From positions 124,501 through 188,500 of the forward strand of contig CAJNDS010000214.1 of NCBI GenBank assembly GCA_905221605.1: a stretch of 64,000 nt of DNA. The letters are read 5' to 3'. Numbering within the stretch: the stretch's first letter is position 1; each line of letters begins with the position of its first letter. The stretch is from Symbiodinium natans (lineage: Eukaryota; Sar; Dinophyceae; Suessiales; Symbiodiniaceae). The notes beneath the pieces were generated by a model that was not told the DNA's origin, did no database searches, and was given only the letters and a program-made list of their open reading frames with translations. The position numbers and the translations under genes were made by a program. This document shows, piece by piece, positions 35,094 to 46,117 of the stretch.

Positions 35094-35471
35094 GGACTAT
35101 TTCAAGAAGCACAACTTGATAAGCTCGCTCTTCGACAACCCTGTCGCGGACCGTGTTTGTCATCTTCCTCTGCATACCCCCCAAGTATCAGCCAGCATCC
35201 TGAGCCAAGCGCCAGAACCCCCAAGCTTGCTGACCCGGCACAGGACATCTACACTGCGGACATGGTAAGTGCATCTTCGCAGCTGCAGGCCATGGGTGTA
35301 CAGGACAATGGGTTCGGTGGGTTCGGTGCGCTGCCGCCCCCCCCCACAGCTCACTCTCCACAGGCGGTCTATGGCAGCAGCGGGATTGCCAGTGGCCAGG
35401 GATATACGAAGGCGCGCACCTCGACTGGAGGGTCATGGAGATCACAAGAGCAGTTTTTCAAGTGTTCATGA
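35094..35471 (+). CDS. Candidate exons, unidentified gene
   Basis: Several coding-like pieces follow each other on the + strand. DYFKKHNLISSLFDNPVADR follows gagtgacag (35094). LADPAQDIYTADM ends exactly at GTAAGT (35264). QLQAMGVQDNGFGGFGALPP follows. IYEGAHLDWRVMEITRAVFQ then VFMTQS comes after gtggccag (35400). The 18 bp GTAAGTGCATCTTCGCAG between two of them has ideal splice ends but is far shorter than a normal intron and is also in frame. Family not recognised. Confidence 0.4.
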   Translation, partial: GLFQEAQLDKLALRQPCRGPCLSSSSAYPPSISQHPEPSARTPKLADPAQDIYTADMVSASSQLQAMGVQDNGFGGFGALPPPPTAHSPQAVYGSSGIASGQGYTKARTSTGGSWRSQEQFFKCS

Positions 35472-35484
35472 CTCAGAGCTGCCT

Positions 35485-35519
35485 AAACCCTAAACCCTAA
35501 ACCCTAAACCCTAAACCCC
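35485..35519 (-). repeat. CCCTAAA array
   Basis: Five units. Confidence 0.85.
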
Positions 35520-36204
35520 AGATGTTCCCCCCTCCCCCACCCCTGCCACCCCCTGTTACTTTTCCTCCCCTTTTTCTCAGTTTGTCTCAGTTTTCCAGGT
35601 TGGCACCCTGACTGCACCATACCTGGGAGACATGGTTGGAGATGGACAGGCCATTCCAGCACTTGGCGTGTTGCCAACTTGTTTTTGTTCAATCTTTAGA
35701 GGCTGAATCTGAAAGACAGTGCTGAAATGGCCAGCCTTATGGCTTTGTATGGCTTTGTACGTCGACCTCCTAGTCATATTTACGAGTTTGAGAAAGGGAG
35801 AACGAAGAGGACTGTTTAGCGGTAGGGTAGCACTCGTTCCCACTATCCACGACTGCTGTGTCTGTTTCCTGTTGCTTGTCAGGGCCGACCACGGGCCGAC
35901 CCCACTTATGACTTCATGGTTGATTACGGGTTCAGTGTTTCGGAATGTCTCGTACCCGAACATTTAACATATGGTTATGACTCATGACGCCGGAGCTATT
36001 TGCGATGTTAAGTTGGCCGCGGAAGGATGAAGATACGGGGAACTGATTGTGGAAGAATGCAACAGCTCCTGGGACCCGAAGGCTGTGTTGGAGGTGGTGT
36101 TCAAGGAGCCAACAGCTGCCAGAGCCCAAATTTGCAGCGTTCCTTGTGCCACGTCCGCCGGGAAAACGAGAACGCAAAAGACTCGAAGGATGATGGTGTG
36201 CATT

Positions 36205-36250
36205 ATTATTCTTACTACTATTATTATTATTATGATTATGATTATTATTA
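36205..36250. repeat. ATT/ACT trinucleotide repeats
   Basis: TACTACTATTATTATTATTATGATTATG and similar. Confidence 0.8.
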
Positions 36251-36666
36251 TTTGTATTCTTGATGGTACTAACATTGCTAATATTATGAATATTCTTCAT
36301 ACTATGAATATTGTTCAGTTGCTGCAATAGGAGCATCTGCGACGTGCAGGTGCAGATGGTCAACCTTCGAATGGGCGGGTCGGGCTGTCGAGTTAAACTT
36401 GCGCTCAGAGTGCCGATGCCTGTGTGTCGCCGCTTTGCAAGTAAAACGCGCTACTCCAAAGCGCTGCTCCGCCACAGTGCATGTCAGTGCATGTGCTACT
36501 CAAGAAGACAATTGACAAGGGCTTTGCAGACGCCTGAAAAGAGCATGCTCAAGTGGATGAAGCGGCGTAAGTCCTCCCGAACGATCGAAGATAGCTGAGT
36601 TCTGAGAAGTCGATTGTAGAGTTCAGAGGTCATAGAGAACCATATAGATACTGTTGGCCGCTATAG

Positions 36667-36783
36667 TTTCGTGGACGGGACCGGCGGCCATGCAAATGTA
36701 GCGATGAGTTCGCGACCTTTGCCAAGCAAATGGCTGGACTCTGTCGACGAACCGCCACGAAAAGGTGGCTCGATTCCACATGG
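36667..36783 (+). CDS. Candidate exon before a family I intron
   Basis: After cgctatag two frames are open, one reading FVDGTGGHANVAMSSRPLPS, the other DEFATFAKQMAGLCRRTATK. Both run to CACATGG|GTACTT, the start of a family I element. An in-phase frame (LKRLVRDRKTDKHPAKQSLR) resumes after the element at 36912. Confidence 0.4.
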
Positions 36784-36886
36784 GTACTTCCCAAAACATG
36801 GGTACCCCTTTAAAACCCCAAATAGAATAGAATCCCCTTAAAGGGAGCCCCAAAGAGGGCCACTATTTTCGGAAACCTGCACTGGA
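36781..36886. mobile_element. Palindromic element family I at an exon edge
   Basis: TGGGTACTTCCCAAAACATGGGTACCCC ... GGGCCACTATTTTCGGAAACC; left arm as in the copy at 17905. Confidence 0.75.
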
Positions 36887-36911
36887 ATCCTCTGAACACT
36901 TCCTGTGGGAG

Positions 36912-37022
36912 TTGAAGAGACTTGTGAGAGACCGCAAGACAGACAAACATCCTGCCAAGCAATCTTTGCGCGTGAGGCTGTGTGGTGGAACTCCAGAACC
37001 TGTCTCGGACCGAACTCAATGG
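36912..37022 (+). CDS. Candidate exon after a family I intron
   Basis: After cctgtgggag: LKRLVRDRKTDKHPAKQSLR then VRLCGGTPEPVSDRTQW. 3' edge uncertain. Confidence 0.35.
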
Positions 37023-37110
37023 CCAGCGCGGCGTCTGCCTGGGCCCGTTCTCAGGATGCAGCCCAGACATGCCCAGACCCAGGTGACATGTCAGCGGCAG
37101 CCAATTGCAG

Positions 37111-37260
37111 ATCCGAGCAGTTCACCTGAGATTCGTTCCCAGGCCTTCCTCCGAAGCTTCTGACCGCCTCGGTGTCCGCCTGGATGATGGCAGGGAGATC
37201 AGTGTCCCCCAGGCGAAAGCCCGGGGGATCATCGCCTTCTGTGAGGCCCAGTGCCACAGA
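37111..37260 (+). CDS. Candidate exon, unidentified gene
   Basis: After gccaattgcag: IRAVHLRFVPRPSSEASDRL then GVRLDDGREISVPQAKARGI and IAFCEAQC. Ordinary soluble composition; no family recognised. Confidence 0.4.
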
Positions 37261-37368
37261 TGCTTTCAGGGTACTTGCAAGCGGCCCGAAGAGTCATTCA
37301 GCATGCGTCTCCATGCAGTGAGACACGAGAAGGTTAGGGATAACAGCCATCACATGTATAACTCATGT

Positions 37369-37513
37369 ATATATATATATATATACATGTATGTACAGAT
37401 AGATATACCATGTATAACATATATATATATATATGATTTTATATGTATGTATATAAATCATAAAAAAATATACTTATATATATATATATATATACACATA
37501 CACACACACACAC
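37369..37513. repeat. TA and CA microsatellites
   Basis: Four TA runs separated by short AT-rich spacers, then a CA run. Confidence 0.9.
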
Positions 37514-37667
37514 AATCGCAACATGTGCAAGCACCCGCACTGTTGCGATCTCACGCAGTAGGAACTTCGCTGGCCAGGTCGCTGGCAAAGGCATTGGTGT
37601 CATTGCACTGTCCTCCATTCCAGCAGGCGGCGCTTTTGCCTCTCCTCACAACCTGACCTTTCTTAGA

Positions 37668-37722
37668 ACCCTAAACCCTAAACCTTAAACCCTAAACTCT
37701 AAACCCTGAACCCTACACCCTT
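37668..37722 (-). repeat. CCCTAAA array before an acceptor
   Basis: Seven units followed by acccttgcag, a good 3' splice site. Confidence 0.85.
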
Positions 37723-37810
37723 GCAGCCTGATTCCGAAGCTTTACTTTGAAGACGGGAGCGCAGGGAGGCAAGAACCTCTCAAAGCCCTAAATGGCCCTA
37801 GATGCCCTAG

Positions 37811-37975
37811 ATGGCAGCGTCGCCGCTCTCTTTTCGCGCCCCCAATTCTTACTACTCACGCTGCTGCTCAGAACCTCTCAGAGAAAAGCCTCAAAAAATA
37901 GCCGTCGTGCAAGTTGGTTGCGTCTCGGTTCCCTGGCCACAGTGGGAGACGAAGATCCTTCCCAAACTGCTCGAT
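37811..37975 (+). CDS. Candidate first exon, unidentified gene
   Basis: ATG-started frame of 55 codons: MAASPLSFRAPNSYYSRCCS, then KIAVVQVGCVSVPWPQWETK and ILPKLLD, ending GAT|GTAAGC, a strong donor in phase 0. The later exons are not identified. Confidence 0.4.
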
Positions 37976-38415
37976 GTAAGCACGCAAATTACCAGCCCCG
38001 TGTCTCAACAGCCCGGCTTACTGGGCCGAGGCGCGGAACGGAACGCCAACAGCCTTCCCTGAAATCTCTTCAGGAGGCCTCCTCCTCCGTGAGCGCCCGG
38101 CCCTGTGCCTCGGGACTCAACCACCGCGGCCGCCGCCAGCCTTGCGGAAGGTGGGGTTTGCAAAGTTGCGAGAAGTTCAAGGTTGGGTCGGTTCCGTTAG
38201 GTGTACAGATGCCTAGGAGTTCTATAGCCGCTGTTGGGTAGCCGAGGTGATGTCCGTGGTAGCAGGCTATAGGGTAATTAACGGGGGGTTATTGAGGCAA
38301 TGGGGACGAATAGGGGGGTAATGGGGGTAGCATGGGGTAATTTTAACGCTACGCGACCCGCCTCGGCCCGGCCCAGCGCATCCGCAGCGCCCAAGTCGCT
38401 GGACCCAAGCAATAA

Positions 38416-38440
38416 GGGTTGGGTTTAGGGTTTAGGGGCC
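38416..38440 (+). repeat. Two to three TTTAGGG units
   Basis: GGGTTGGGTTTAGGGTTTAGG. Confidence 0.65.
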
Positions 38441-38461
38441 TCGAAAGCGGGGGGCGAAATA

Positions 38462-38520
<59 letters not shown>

Positions 38521-38732
38521 GGGGGGGGGGGGGGGGGGGGGGAGGGGGGTGGGCTGCTGGGAGGGGCTTCAACTGCCTCTGGTCCTGGCGAACCGTCCGC
38601 TTGCGGACCCCGGTTTCCCAGGGGGGGTACCCATTTGAGGCAAAAAAAAAAAGGGGTCCGAAAAGTGGCTTTGGGTTTGGAGGGGGGTGCCTGTTCTGAC
38701 AACCTATACACCTCCGGCCCGAGGCCTCGGCG
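38462..38732. repeat. Local duplication, copy 1, with poly-G head
   Basis: About 80 G followed by about 180 bases nearly identical to 39119-39302, from CTGCTGGGA(G/A)GGGCT to GAGGCCTCGGCGGAT. Confidence 0.9.
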
Positions 38733-39037
38733 GATTTGCGGCCGTGCTCACACCAGTTGAGCCTCCGGCCCTCAAGCCAGCGCGTCGGAGCAGGAAAACT
38801 CCGTTTTTCACAATATTATGTGAGCAAGCGCCAAAACCCCCAGCCATACAATTAAGCAAGGGGTGGACACGAATGCCTAAAACCCTGTAAAACGATGGGA
38901 ACACTTGAAAAGCGACACCCCTAGGTTATGAACCATTGGGTGTGCTATAGCGACACCTACAAACATCAAGCCCCTCTTGTTGCGTCCATTAGCACCTCGA
39001 GCCCAGCCGCTCATGTGGCTTTTGGGGGAGGGAGAAA

Positions 39038-39302
39038 AAGGGGGGTAGGGGGGGGGGTTGGGGGGGGGGTTGGGGGGGGGTGGGGGGGGGGGTGGGGGGT
39101 GGGTGAAAAAGGGGGGGGCCCTGCTGGGAAGGGCTGCAACTGCCTCTGGTCCTGGCGAACCATCCGCTTGCGGACCCTGCTCACCTAGGGGGGGTACCCA
39201 TTTGAGGCAAGAAAAGGGGTCCGAAAGGGTTTGGGGGGGGAGGTTGGAGGGGGGTGCCTGTTCTGACTACCTATACACCTTCGGCCCGAGGCCTCGGCGG
39301 AT
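39038..39302. repeat. Local duplication, copy 2, with G/T-rich head
   Basis: G runs broken by T, then the same 180 bp block as copy 1. Both copies keep an open frame with GPGEPSACGP, RGGTHLRQ and LEGGACSD blocks, but substitutions are not clearly biased to synonymous sites. Confidence 0.9.
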
Positions 39303-39346
39303 AGGGGGTAATAGGGTGGGGGGAGGGGTTCACGGGGGCCCACAAG

Positions 39347-39559
39347 ATGTTTCTGAAGATTTCAGAGCATTCGCTTGCCGGAAGCTGTGCGCGGATTCTG
39401 CACGAGGTCAGTGCAGAACTTCAGAACGGCCAAAATGACCAAAGAACTCCAAATACAGAGAGTTTAGGTAAGATCAATGTGATTAGGGAAGGCCAGCTCG
39501 TATGGAAACAGCCGCAAGTGTTGCAACAGCTAAAGAGAATGGACCCTAACTCATCCTAG
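39347..39559 (+). CDS. Candidate small ORF
   Basis: ATG frame of 70 codons, MFLKISEHSLAGSCARILHE to the stop at 39557-39559. No motif; it could be chance. Confidence 0.25.
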   Translation: MFLKISEHSLAGSCARILHEVSAELQNGQNDQRTPNTESLGKINVIREGQLVWKQPQVLQQLKRMDPNSS

Positions 39560-39910
39560 CTAGACTCAAGCGAAACGAAAACGGAAGTATGAACCGAAGC
39601 ATGCCGGAAGCGATAGCCTCTCTGCCAGGCCATCCTCGAGCTTTGTGCCTTTGCAGCAGACTTCCAAAACATGTTCTCATGTTTGGGACTGCGTTTATAT
39701 GTCAAAATAGGTGGCTCCTGTCTCTTCTCTTGAGAGATGTCTGAGGCGATGCCTATGCAGCTCCCTGGCCAAAGTTACATCTCAGCTGTAGGTTCTGGCG
39801 CTGTGAGCTGGTATCATCCTTTTTCTGGCCAGAAGCACAGATGAATGCGCGCATTCAGACTTTGGGCCTATCATTAAAGTTCAGCATTGTCTTGACGATA
39901 TGCTTGCCAG

Positions 39911-39988
39911 GATCGACCGGAGGCAAAGACACTCGACGGCATCATCGCGACCAATGCTCTGCCACGTGGCACCACTCCCGAGCAGACG
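39911..39988 (+). CDS. SET gene exon: TNA segment
   Basis: After gcttgccag: DRPEAKTLDGIIATNALPRG then TTPEQT, GT donor (gtgtct). Confidence 0.5.
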
Positions 39989-41577
39989 GTGTCTGGACTG
40001 CAAATGCGGAGTTGAGTTCCAGGTTCATCCCCTGGTGGTGCTCCTGATAATTCCCTAGGAAAGGACTTTCGTCCGGCGTAGTGCCTGAGGGTCACCCTAT
40101 TGCAACTAGAAGCCCTCATCCACCCGCTACGCTGTTTATGGCCCCGTCGTCCCGTCGAAAGTTATGCGACATGCGACGAACACAAGGGTAAGAGGATGCA
40201 CTAATGACTCGCCTTTTGAGTCCCAGACCCACTTGGTGCTTCGATTTGATCTGGGGCACGAGCGACTCACGCTGATCCCCCCCGCAAGGCCTCGACCCAC
40301 TACGATCGGAATTTCCTTAATCTGCTGTGTCTGCCGACTACTGCTCCAGCAGCCGTACGTGTTGTGTACCTTGTGTGCCTCTTTCGGCCGGGCAGCACGT
40401 TGGAGGTGGTGGGTGCGAGCATGTTGGCCTCGTGCAGCTTTCGCCTTTGACCTTGCCGGCGATTCGCCCAGCTTGGACACGGCCATATGCCTTTACCTGC
40501 TGGGTAACCTGGGTAAGGATGCTGGGGAACAGGCGGGCGGCTTATGCGTACATCCAGGAGAAAGTGAGGGAGAGGATCGGCAAGCTCCCCCCACGTACTG
40601 TGCAGGTGCAAACGGACAAAGTAATTAAGGCAAGCCCCAAGTGAACAGAAGGAGGAGCCAACCTCGTACCCACCCCACGCACACCCGTGCCAACTCGTCC
40701 ACCGCATTCGGGCAGCCTTGGGCGGCATAGAGCTGCGCACCTACACACCTACCTGGAGCTGCTAGCCGCTAGCTGCCAGCACACGGAAGCAGGGGGAGAA
40801 GCAGGGGGAGAAGCAGGGACAGCCCTCGACCCCCAACTGGACGACAGCGACCCCGACGCACCCGACAAAATTGGGTGGGGAGGGGCTGTTCTGTGGTAGG
40901 TTTTGGCTACGTTTTGGGGCGGACCTGCTAGGAATATCAGTGTCTTGTAAAGTAGTAAAAAAGGACGTGTTGGAAGCTGTCTTGTGTGGGGGCCCCGTAA
41001 GAAAACATGTGCGTCGGCTTAATCAGGACCCCAACGACTGTTCGGGGGCGCAGAGGCTCCCCTCTAAAGACTAAGACGCGTTGTCCGGGCCGAGAGTCTA
41101 CTTTAAGGGTTCGTCGGTGATCTTTAGTTTCTTAAAATCCTTGCGGAACAAGTGAACCCTCCCAGCAAAACCCTAGAGTAGAGGTGTTGGATTCGCCGTC
41201 TTGGTGCCTAGTAGCAAAACATGTACGAAAAACAGAGAAGGTATCAAGAAGAAGCTCCACCCATTACCTCGCCCAGGTCCTTTGCCTGCTTGCGTGCAGA
41301 TTCAACCACAGTTGCGCTCCCAATGCAGAGTTCCTGTGGATTGAGGAGTGTCAGGTTGAGGAGGCCGACCCGGTCTCAAGCCAACTGAAGCCTTATAGCA
41401 GTGGACCACGCATAGACACAAGGACCTGGCTTCTACGCAGACGTCATGCGAATTAGTTTCCAATCTTGGTTTACCCTAACCCGCTTTTACATTGAGGGGG
41501 CTGGTGGCCTCGGTCGGGACAGGTCCGTGCCGTTCGGGATGTCCAAGCTGGTGAAGAGCTGTGCGTGAACTACTTCG
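39911..41577 (+). CDS. SET-domain protein (lysine methyltransferase-like), split gene
   Basis: Three exons carry SET-domain landmarks in order. Exon 39911-39988 reads AKTLDGIIATNALPRG, matching the T-N-A-(F/L) segment that precedes the catalytic core. Exon 41300-41354 reads FNHSCAPNAEFLWIEEC, the N-H-S-C-x-P-N motif that forms the cofactor-binding knot. Exon 41523-41577 reads VRAVRDVQAGEELCVNYFG, the R-D-(I/V)-x-x-G-E-E-L...Y motif with the catalytic Tyr. The last two join in phase 0 (TGTCAG|GTTGAG ... ggacag|GTCCGT). Exons between 39988 and 41300 and upstream are not found. Such proteins methylate lysines on histones or other proteins, in nucleus or cytosol; the target is unknown. Confidence 0.7.
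40030..41290. other. Inside the SET locus, no exon assigned
   Basis: Several frames are open (for example 40327-40644) but none shows SET or other motifs. Confidence 0.3.
41300..41354 (+). CDS. SET gene exon: NHSCAPN
   Basis: After gcgtgcag with two bases carried over: FNHSCAPNAEFLWIEECQ, donor GTTGAG. Confidence 0.75.
41523..41577 (+). CDS. SET gene exon: GEELCVNYFG
   Basis: After tcgggacag: VRAVRDVQAGEELCVNYF plus one base, donor GTGGTT. Either cttag|GAATCCGG (41681) or aaaag|GAATCCGAC (41721) could continue it. Confidence 0.75.
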
Positions 41578-41599
41578 GTGGTTTGGCGGCAGCAGTGAT

Positions 41600-42026
41600 G
41601 AACGGCCCTGTGCTACAGCATGCTGCACCTTGTTGAGCAGTCTCGTATGTATGCTGGATACATCGGCATCCTTCTTAGGAATCCGGCCACACCTAGAGAT
41701 GTACGAGGCATCATAAAAGGAATCCGACAGAAGTGCAAGCTGGCTCTGCTGAACGCGCCCTAAGGCGACGCTGTGAAGCTGCCGCGGTCAGCAAGACAGG
41801 AGATCCTCCCAGTAGCATGTGGCGACGAGAGGAGAGAGAAAGAGAGAAAAAGAGAGAGTCTGGGGGTTGGGTTAACAGTACTAAAAGCCTTACCAATGAA
41901 CCCCACAATCAACCTCACGGGCCCTTATCATTCTGGTTAGCTTCCCAAAAGACCTATTAAAATGAGGGAAAAGGGAAGGAATGCACTCATTTTAATGGGG
42001 GTCTTTTGCCCAGGGTCTTTTCTCAG

Positions 42027-42071
<45 letters not shown>

Positions 42072-43050
42072 GAAATGCACGTTTTTCCACACGACCTTCA
42101 AAGTGAGGGAGGGTTGGCGTACAATCAGCATCAAGCCCACTGTTGACCTACAAAGGGAAGATCCTACACGGGTATAGCCCTGATTGGGGATATCAACCCC
42201 CTCGCCGACTGGTTCCAGCCACCACAACAACGTGGGGGCTCTCCAAGAGCTTGCCCCCAGGCCCCAAGAAGGAAGGAAGAAAGAAAGACAAGACAGAAAT
42301 ACGGAAAGAAAGCAAGAAAGAGATGCTCAAGCCATTTTGATTGAAGGCTGAAGTGGCGCGACCCTCAGCCTGTGACCAGAGGCAAAGGGGGGCGGGGGCG
42401 GTGAGAGCTGCCATCCGAGCTGCAGCACAAATGTGCAGCCCTACTCGTCTTATGTTCCGGGGGTGCGGAAATGCGAGCACATCAAGGTTATTCCTCTCCC
42501 GTGACCGCACGCAGACGGAGCACACACACACACACAAATACACACAGTAGCCTTCGGAAGAACACGGCCGGTATATACCGTAATTCAGCCCTTCGGGGTT
42601 TTAGGTCCCAAGTTGACGGTTCCAAGCCTGAAGCTGCGGAATGCTGCGGAAAGAGGGAGAGAAGACGAGAGAAAGCGGCCGCGCACACGTGGGCGCTCTC
42701 AGTGCAAGGGTTGGCCACACTTGGCCCCGCCGCCTAAGTGCGTCACTGGAAGAAAACTAAGACAACTAAGATGGAACAATCGAAGCCCTCTGCCAGCTTC
42801 TGTGTGCAATGTTGTGGTGTGGCGGACATGCAGCTCGGACATTGCCGACTGAAATCAGAGTATGCCAACCTTGTTCTCGACCATGCGAGGAGCAACTGCG
42901 TATTGGTTTTCGTTTCGACTGCCATTGCGCGATGTGCATAGCTGCCTCACCTGAGCTGGGGCCACAGTGTCAGACACGGAAATCATCCCGCAGCTCTGTG
43001 GGCAGCGTAGCCGTGGGGTGGACGTAGCCGTGGTGTTAAACTGCTCTGAG
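41600..43050. other. Stretch without a supported gene
   Basis: GA-rich microsatellites at 41825-41860 and 42024-42075, and a CA run at 42520. No domain recognised. Confidence 0.4.
42024..42075. repeat. GA microsatellite
   Basis: About 20 GA units with few interruptions. Confidence 0.9.
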
Positions 43051-43065
43051 TCAGGTCCGATCAGC

Positions 43066-43172
43066 AGCGGCAGCGGCTGACGCAGCTTGGAGAGAAGATC
43101 CTCCAGTGCCGTGCTGATCCAAAGCAAGGGCTCCAATGGGCACCTCGGCCTCTCATATCCCTCGACCACACA
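43066..43172 (+). CDS. Candidate exon before a family I element
   Basis: The frame reads RQRLTQLGEKILQCRADPKQ then GLQWAPRPLISLDHTG and meets the element at CACAGG|GGATTACG. Phase with the next exon is plausible but not certain. Confidence 0.4.
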
Positions 43173-43280
43173 GGGGATTACGATAGTTAGGGTTGCCTTT
43201 TTGGGGTCCTATCTTATAAGGGGATCCTACTATTTGGGGGTCTATATTTGGGGCCCCTTATTATCGTAAACCCCCACAAG
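43171..43280. mobile_element. Palindromic element family I
   Basis: CAGGGGATTACGATAGTTAGGG ... CCCCTTATTATCGTAAACCCCCACAAG; it lies between two candidate exons. Confidence 0.75.
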
Positions 43281-43337
43281 GCAAAACGAAAACCGCTGTG
43301 TTGCACAGGCTGAGGAGATGCTGGAGCTCATGGGCAA
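43281..43337 (+). CDS. Candidate helical exon, unidentified gene
   Basis: After cccccacaag: QNENRCVAQAEEMLELMGK, donor GTCTGC. Confidence 0.4.
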
Positions 43338-43360
43338 GGTCTGCACCTGAAGCCGCTTTA

Positions 43361-43455
43361 CTATGGTCCCTTTTAGTTTTGGGGTCCTTATTAGAAGGCG
43401 GCCCCTCTTGTCTAGGGTACTCAAAAAGGGACCCTAATTTAGAGAGCTCACCATG
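43361..43455. mobile_element. Diverged palindromic element (family I/III-like)
   Basis: TATGGTCCCTTTTAGTTTTGGGGTCC ... GGTACTCAAAAAGGGACCCTAATTT; arms resemble family III, centre resembles family I. Confidence 0.55.
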
Positions 43456-44545
43456 TCAGTGTTTCTTCAGGAGGGCATCAGCGCGCCGCGGACCGTGGCC
43501 CAAGTTTGCAATGATGGCCGCTGGGGCTAGTAAAGAGTGTCCTTTGGCCCCCTGGTTTTTTGTAGGGAAATGGGAGAATTTGGGCCCTAAGTATATACCC
43601 TTTTCAGGGATTCTGTAGGATACATTAGGACCTCGTTCTCCCGTTTCCCTCGGAAGAACCAGCCAGCTGATGTCATGCCGTGCTTTCGGCGCTGTGGTAG
43701 CTCTTGGCTTGAGGCTTCGAGCTGGCCTTGCTAGCGGGTGAAGAGCTGGAGGTACAGTACTGGGCACACCTGTCTTACGAGGCACGCTGATTCACAAATT
43801 TTGCCCTCTGGCTCCACCACGCTGTGTAGTTTTGTGCTTTGCCGCAAAGTGTGGCTGTAGTCATGTAGTCCCTGAATAAGTCTAAGACTGTTTTGAGGCG
43901 CACCGCCTGGGCTGGGGTGAGGCTCATGAGATGACACGGCGACTTGGTCGTCACCGCGTATAGGGGTACTCGAATCAAGTACAGTTCGCAGTGGGGTCTT
44001 TTGATTCGGCTCTTGCAAGATATTCTGATCGTTGGCGAATCTTTCTTGGTTCTTCGGTTCGAGCCCATATAGGCATCCAGCCCAGGCGAATGCGGCATTA
44101 TGCCCAGCACCCGCCGACTCTGGACAGGTGCCTCCTTTTCAACGGGTGATTTGCATCATCTACACTTTGATCTACACGCTCAGAGTCGCGCACATGGCTC
44201 ACATGCCTGAAGGAGAGAAGCCTCTCAGCCGTCGAAGGAGGCTGCGAGCATCTTGGATACATCTTGGCCCGTCCCAGCGCCAAGACACAAGCTTGCCATC
44301 GGCCCTAGGTACTGACAGGTGTACGAGGCGACCTGCCGAGGAAAATTGGGACCCAAACATCATAAAGGCTCCTTGGCTGCAGTAGTGAAAAATTGCAAGG
44401 CACAGCCAAGAACACGTTACGGCATGTAAGAGCCTTCCCCCCTTCAGGATCCGCTGGCGAAAGCGGAGGAGCAGAGCCAGCTTAGCCACACCAGGAGCAG
44501 ATCTGCCCACCCGCATTGGCCCATCACTGCTGCTATACAGAGCAA

Positions 44546-44580
44546 CCCTAAAACCCAAAACCCTAAACCCTAAGCCCCAC
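44546..44580 (-). repeat. CCCTAAA array, short
   Basis: Five units with an extra A in two. Confidence 0.75.
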
Positions 44581-44637
44581 CACCGCACGGCCACGGCCGA
44601 ATCGTGCTCAGACCCGTAACTTTAAGCGGTCAATCTG

Positions 44638-44949
44638 ATGTGGGCTTGGTGCTTTGAGCGGCTTTCCTATGTGATGAAGCCTACAACCCCGGAAGCCTTT
44701 ATGCAAGGGTGTGAAGCCGAAACCTCGATAGACCTTGAACCCAAATTAAGGTTTCCAAAGCTCTCAGCCAAGGGCACCATCCTGAGAACAACTTGTAACT
44801 TCGTCGCTTTTGGACCCTTGCTTGTTATCGCGTCTTCAGGGATGGGGCCCCTGGCGTTCGCGATCCTTCTAACTGTCGTCGATCCTTGTAACTGTCGTCG
44901 CTCTTGGCTCCTGGTATCTTCCTTACGCCCCAAACGTGCTGACAGTTAG
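44638..44949 (+). CDS. Candidate small membrane protein ORF
   Basis: ATG frame of 103 codons with one hydrophobic stretch, FVAFGPLLVIASSGMGPLAF, and a basic tail. The 3' half lies in a locally duplicated sequence (44820-45080). No family recognised. Confidence 0.25.
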   Translation: MWAWCFERLSYVMKPTTPEAFMQGCEAETSIDLEPKLRFPKLSAKGTILRTTCNFVAFGPLLVIASSGMGPLAFAILLTVVDPCNCRRSWLLVSSLRPKRADS

Positions 44950-45080
44950 TCACAGTGCGAGGGTCCCTGCCACTTCTAAGTTGTGATCCCCGTAGCTGTC
45001 CTCTTTTTTAGACCCTCGGATCTTCTTGGCGTCCCAAGTCGTGACAGCTATGGGGATGGGGCCACGATCTTGGCAATTGT
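44820..45080. repeat. Diverged local duplication with hairpin
   Basis: Segments around CTTACGCCCCAAACGTGCTGACAG and CTTGGCGTCCCAAGTCGTGACAG correspond. ATCCCCGTAGCTGTC (44986) pairs with GACAGCTATGGGGAT (45042). Confidence 0.6.
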
Positions 45081-46117
45081 CAAGCAGATGTAGTTGCATG
45101 TAGTTGCGGATTCCACCGTGGTGCGGTGTCTTGGCAGCTGCATTCTGTTAGCTCCGCTTCCGACATTTGCCGCTTGTCATTGGCTTCGCTGCAACGCACG
45201 TGCTCGCAAAGCGCTTCTTCAGCTGTACTTTACTGCGTGCCGCGCGCTGTTGGCTCCAGTCATTGTCATTGGCTTCGCTGCCAGCAGATAGTGTTTTACA
45301 GGTGGCATTCGCCTTCCATCTGCTGCGTATCTGTGGTTTGTTTCGGAGCAAGCCAGCCCGTCGCCCTTGGCAGTGTAGTTTCGCTTGTATGTTCTCCTAT
45401 GCACGTTAGGTCTGTGTGGACAAGTAACAGAGTCATGCTCCCAACTCCCATGCTGCGGCTCGAACTCAAAGCAGAGAGCGAAAGAGAGAGAGGGAGGGAG
45501 CGAGAGAGTGAGTGATGAAGCGCTCGGCCGTCGCGGCCGGGGGCCTCCTTTCGGGGGTCCTCCTAAGCGTGGAGAAGCAGAAAGAAGAGAGATTCTTATT
45601 CTGAGTTCCAAGAGTCGTGCGAATTGCGCGCGTAATTAATCTGAGATGAAATTGAGATCAACGTGTCTCGCAAATATGCATTCGGGTTTTTGGCATGGCT
45701 GGGGTCGGACCAAAAGTGGGGTGGCCACTTCTGCCAAAGTGGGTACTTCCTTTTCCTCGAAGGCCTCAGGTTTGGGGCTTAAGCCTCGGTGGAATTGTAA
45801 AAGCCCGACACATCCGACTCGACATGTCCTGTTTTGATATGTGGCCAGTCAATTCTCAGCTTGCAGGACGTTCATGGACTCTTTGGACTAGCTCTCCACA
45901 GATGCGTGTGCTCGCGCATGACGAGGTGTCATGAGGTGCCTGCAATGCATCATGGCAGTCTGAGCTGGCGAGAGCGCTCTCGCTGGCTTGCTGCAAGTAA
46001 CGACCGTGGCCACTGGAGTCATGATGGAGTCGTGATGGAGCATGGAAATGTCGGAAAAGGTGGTGCTGCACCTGCTGAACTCAACATTTCCTTCAGATTT
46101 TGGATTAACCTTTGCAG

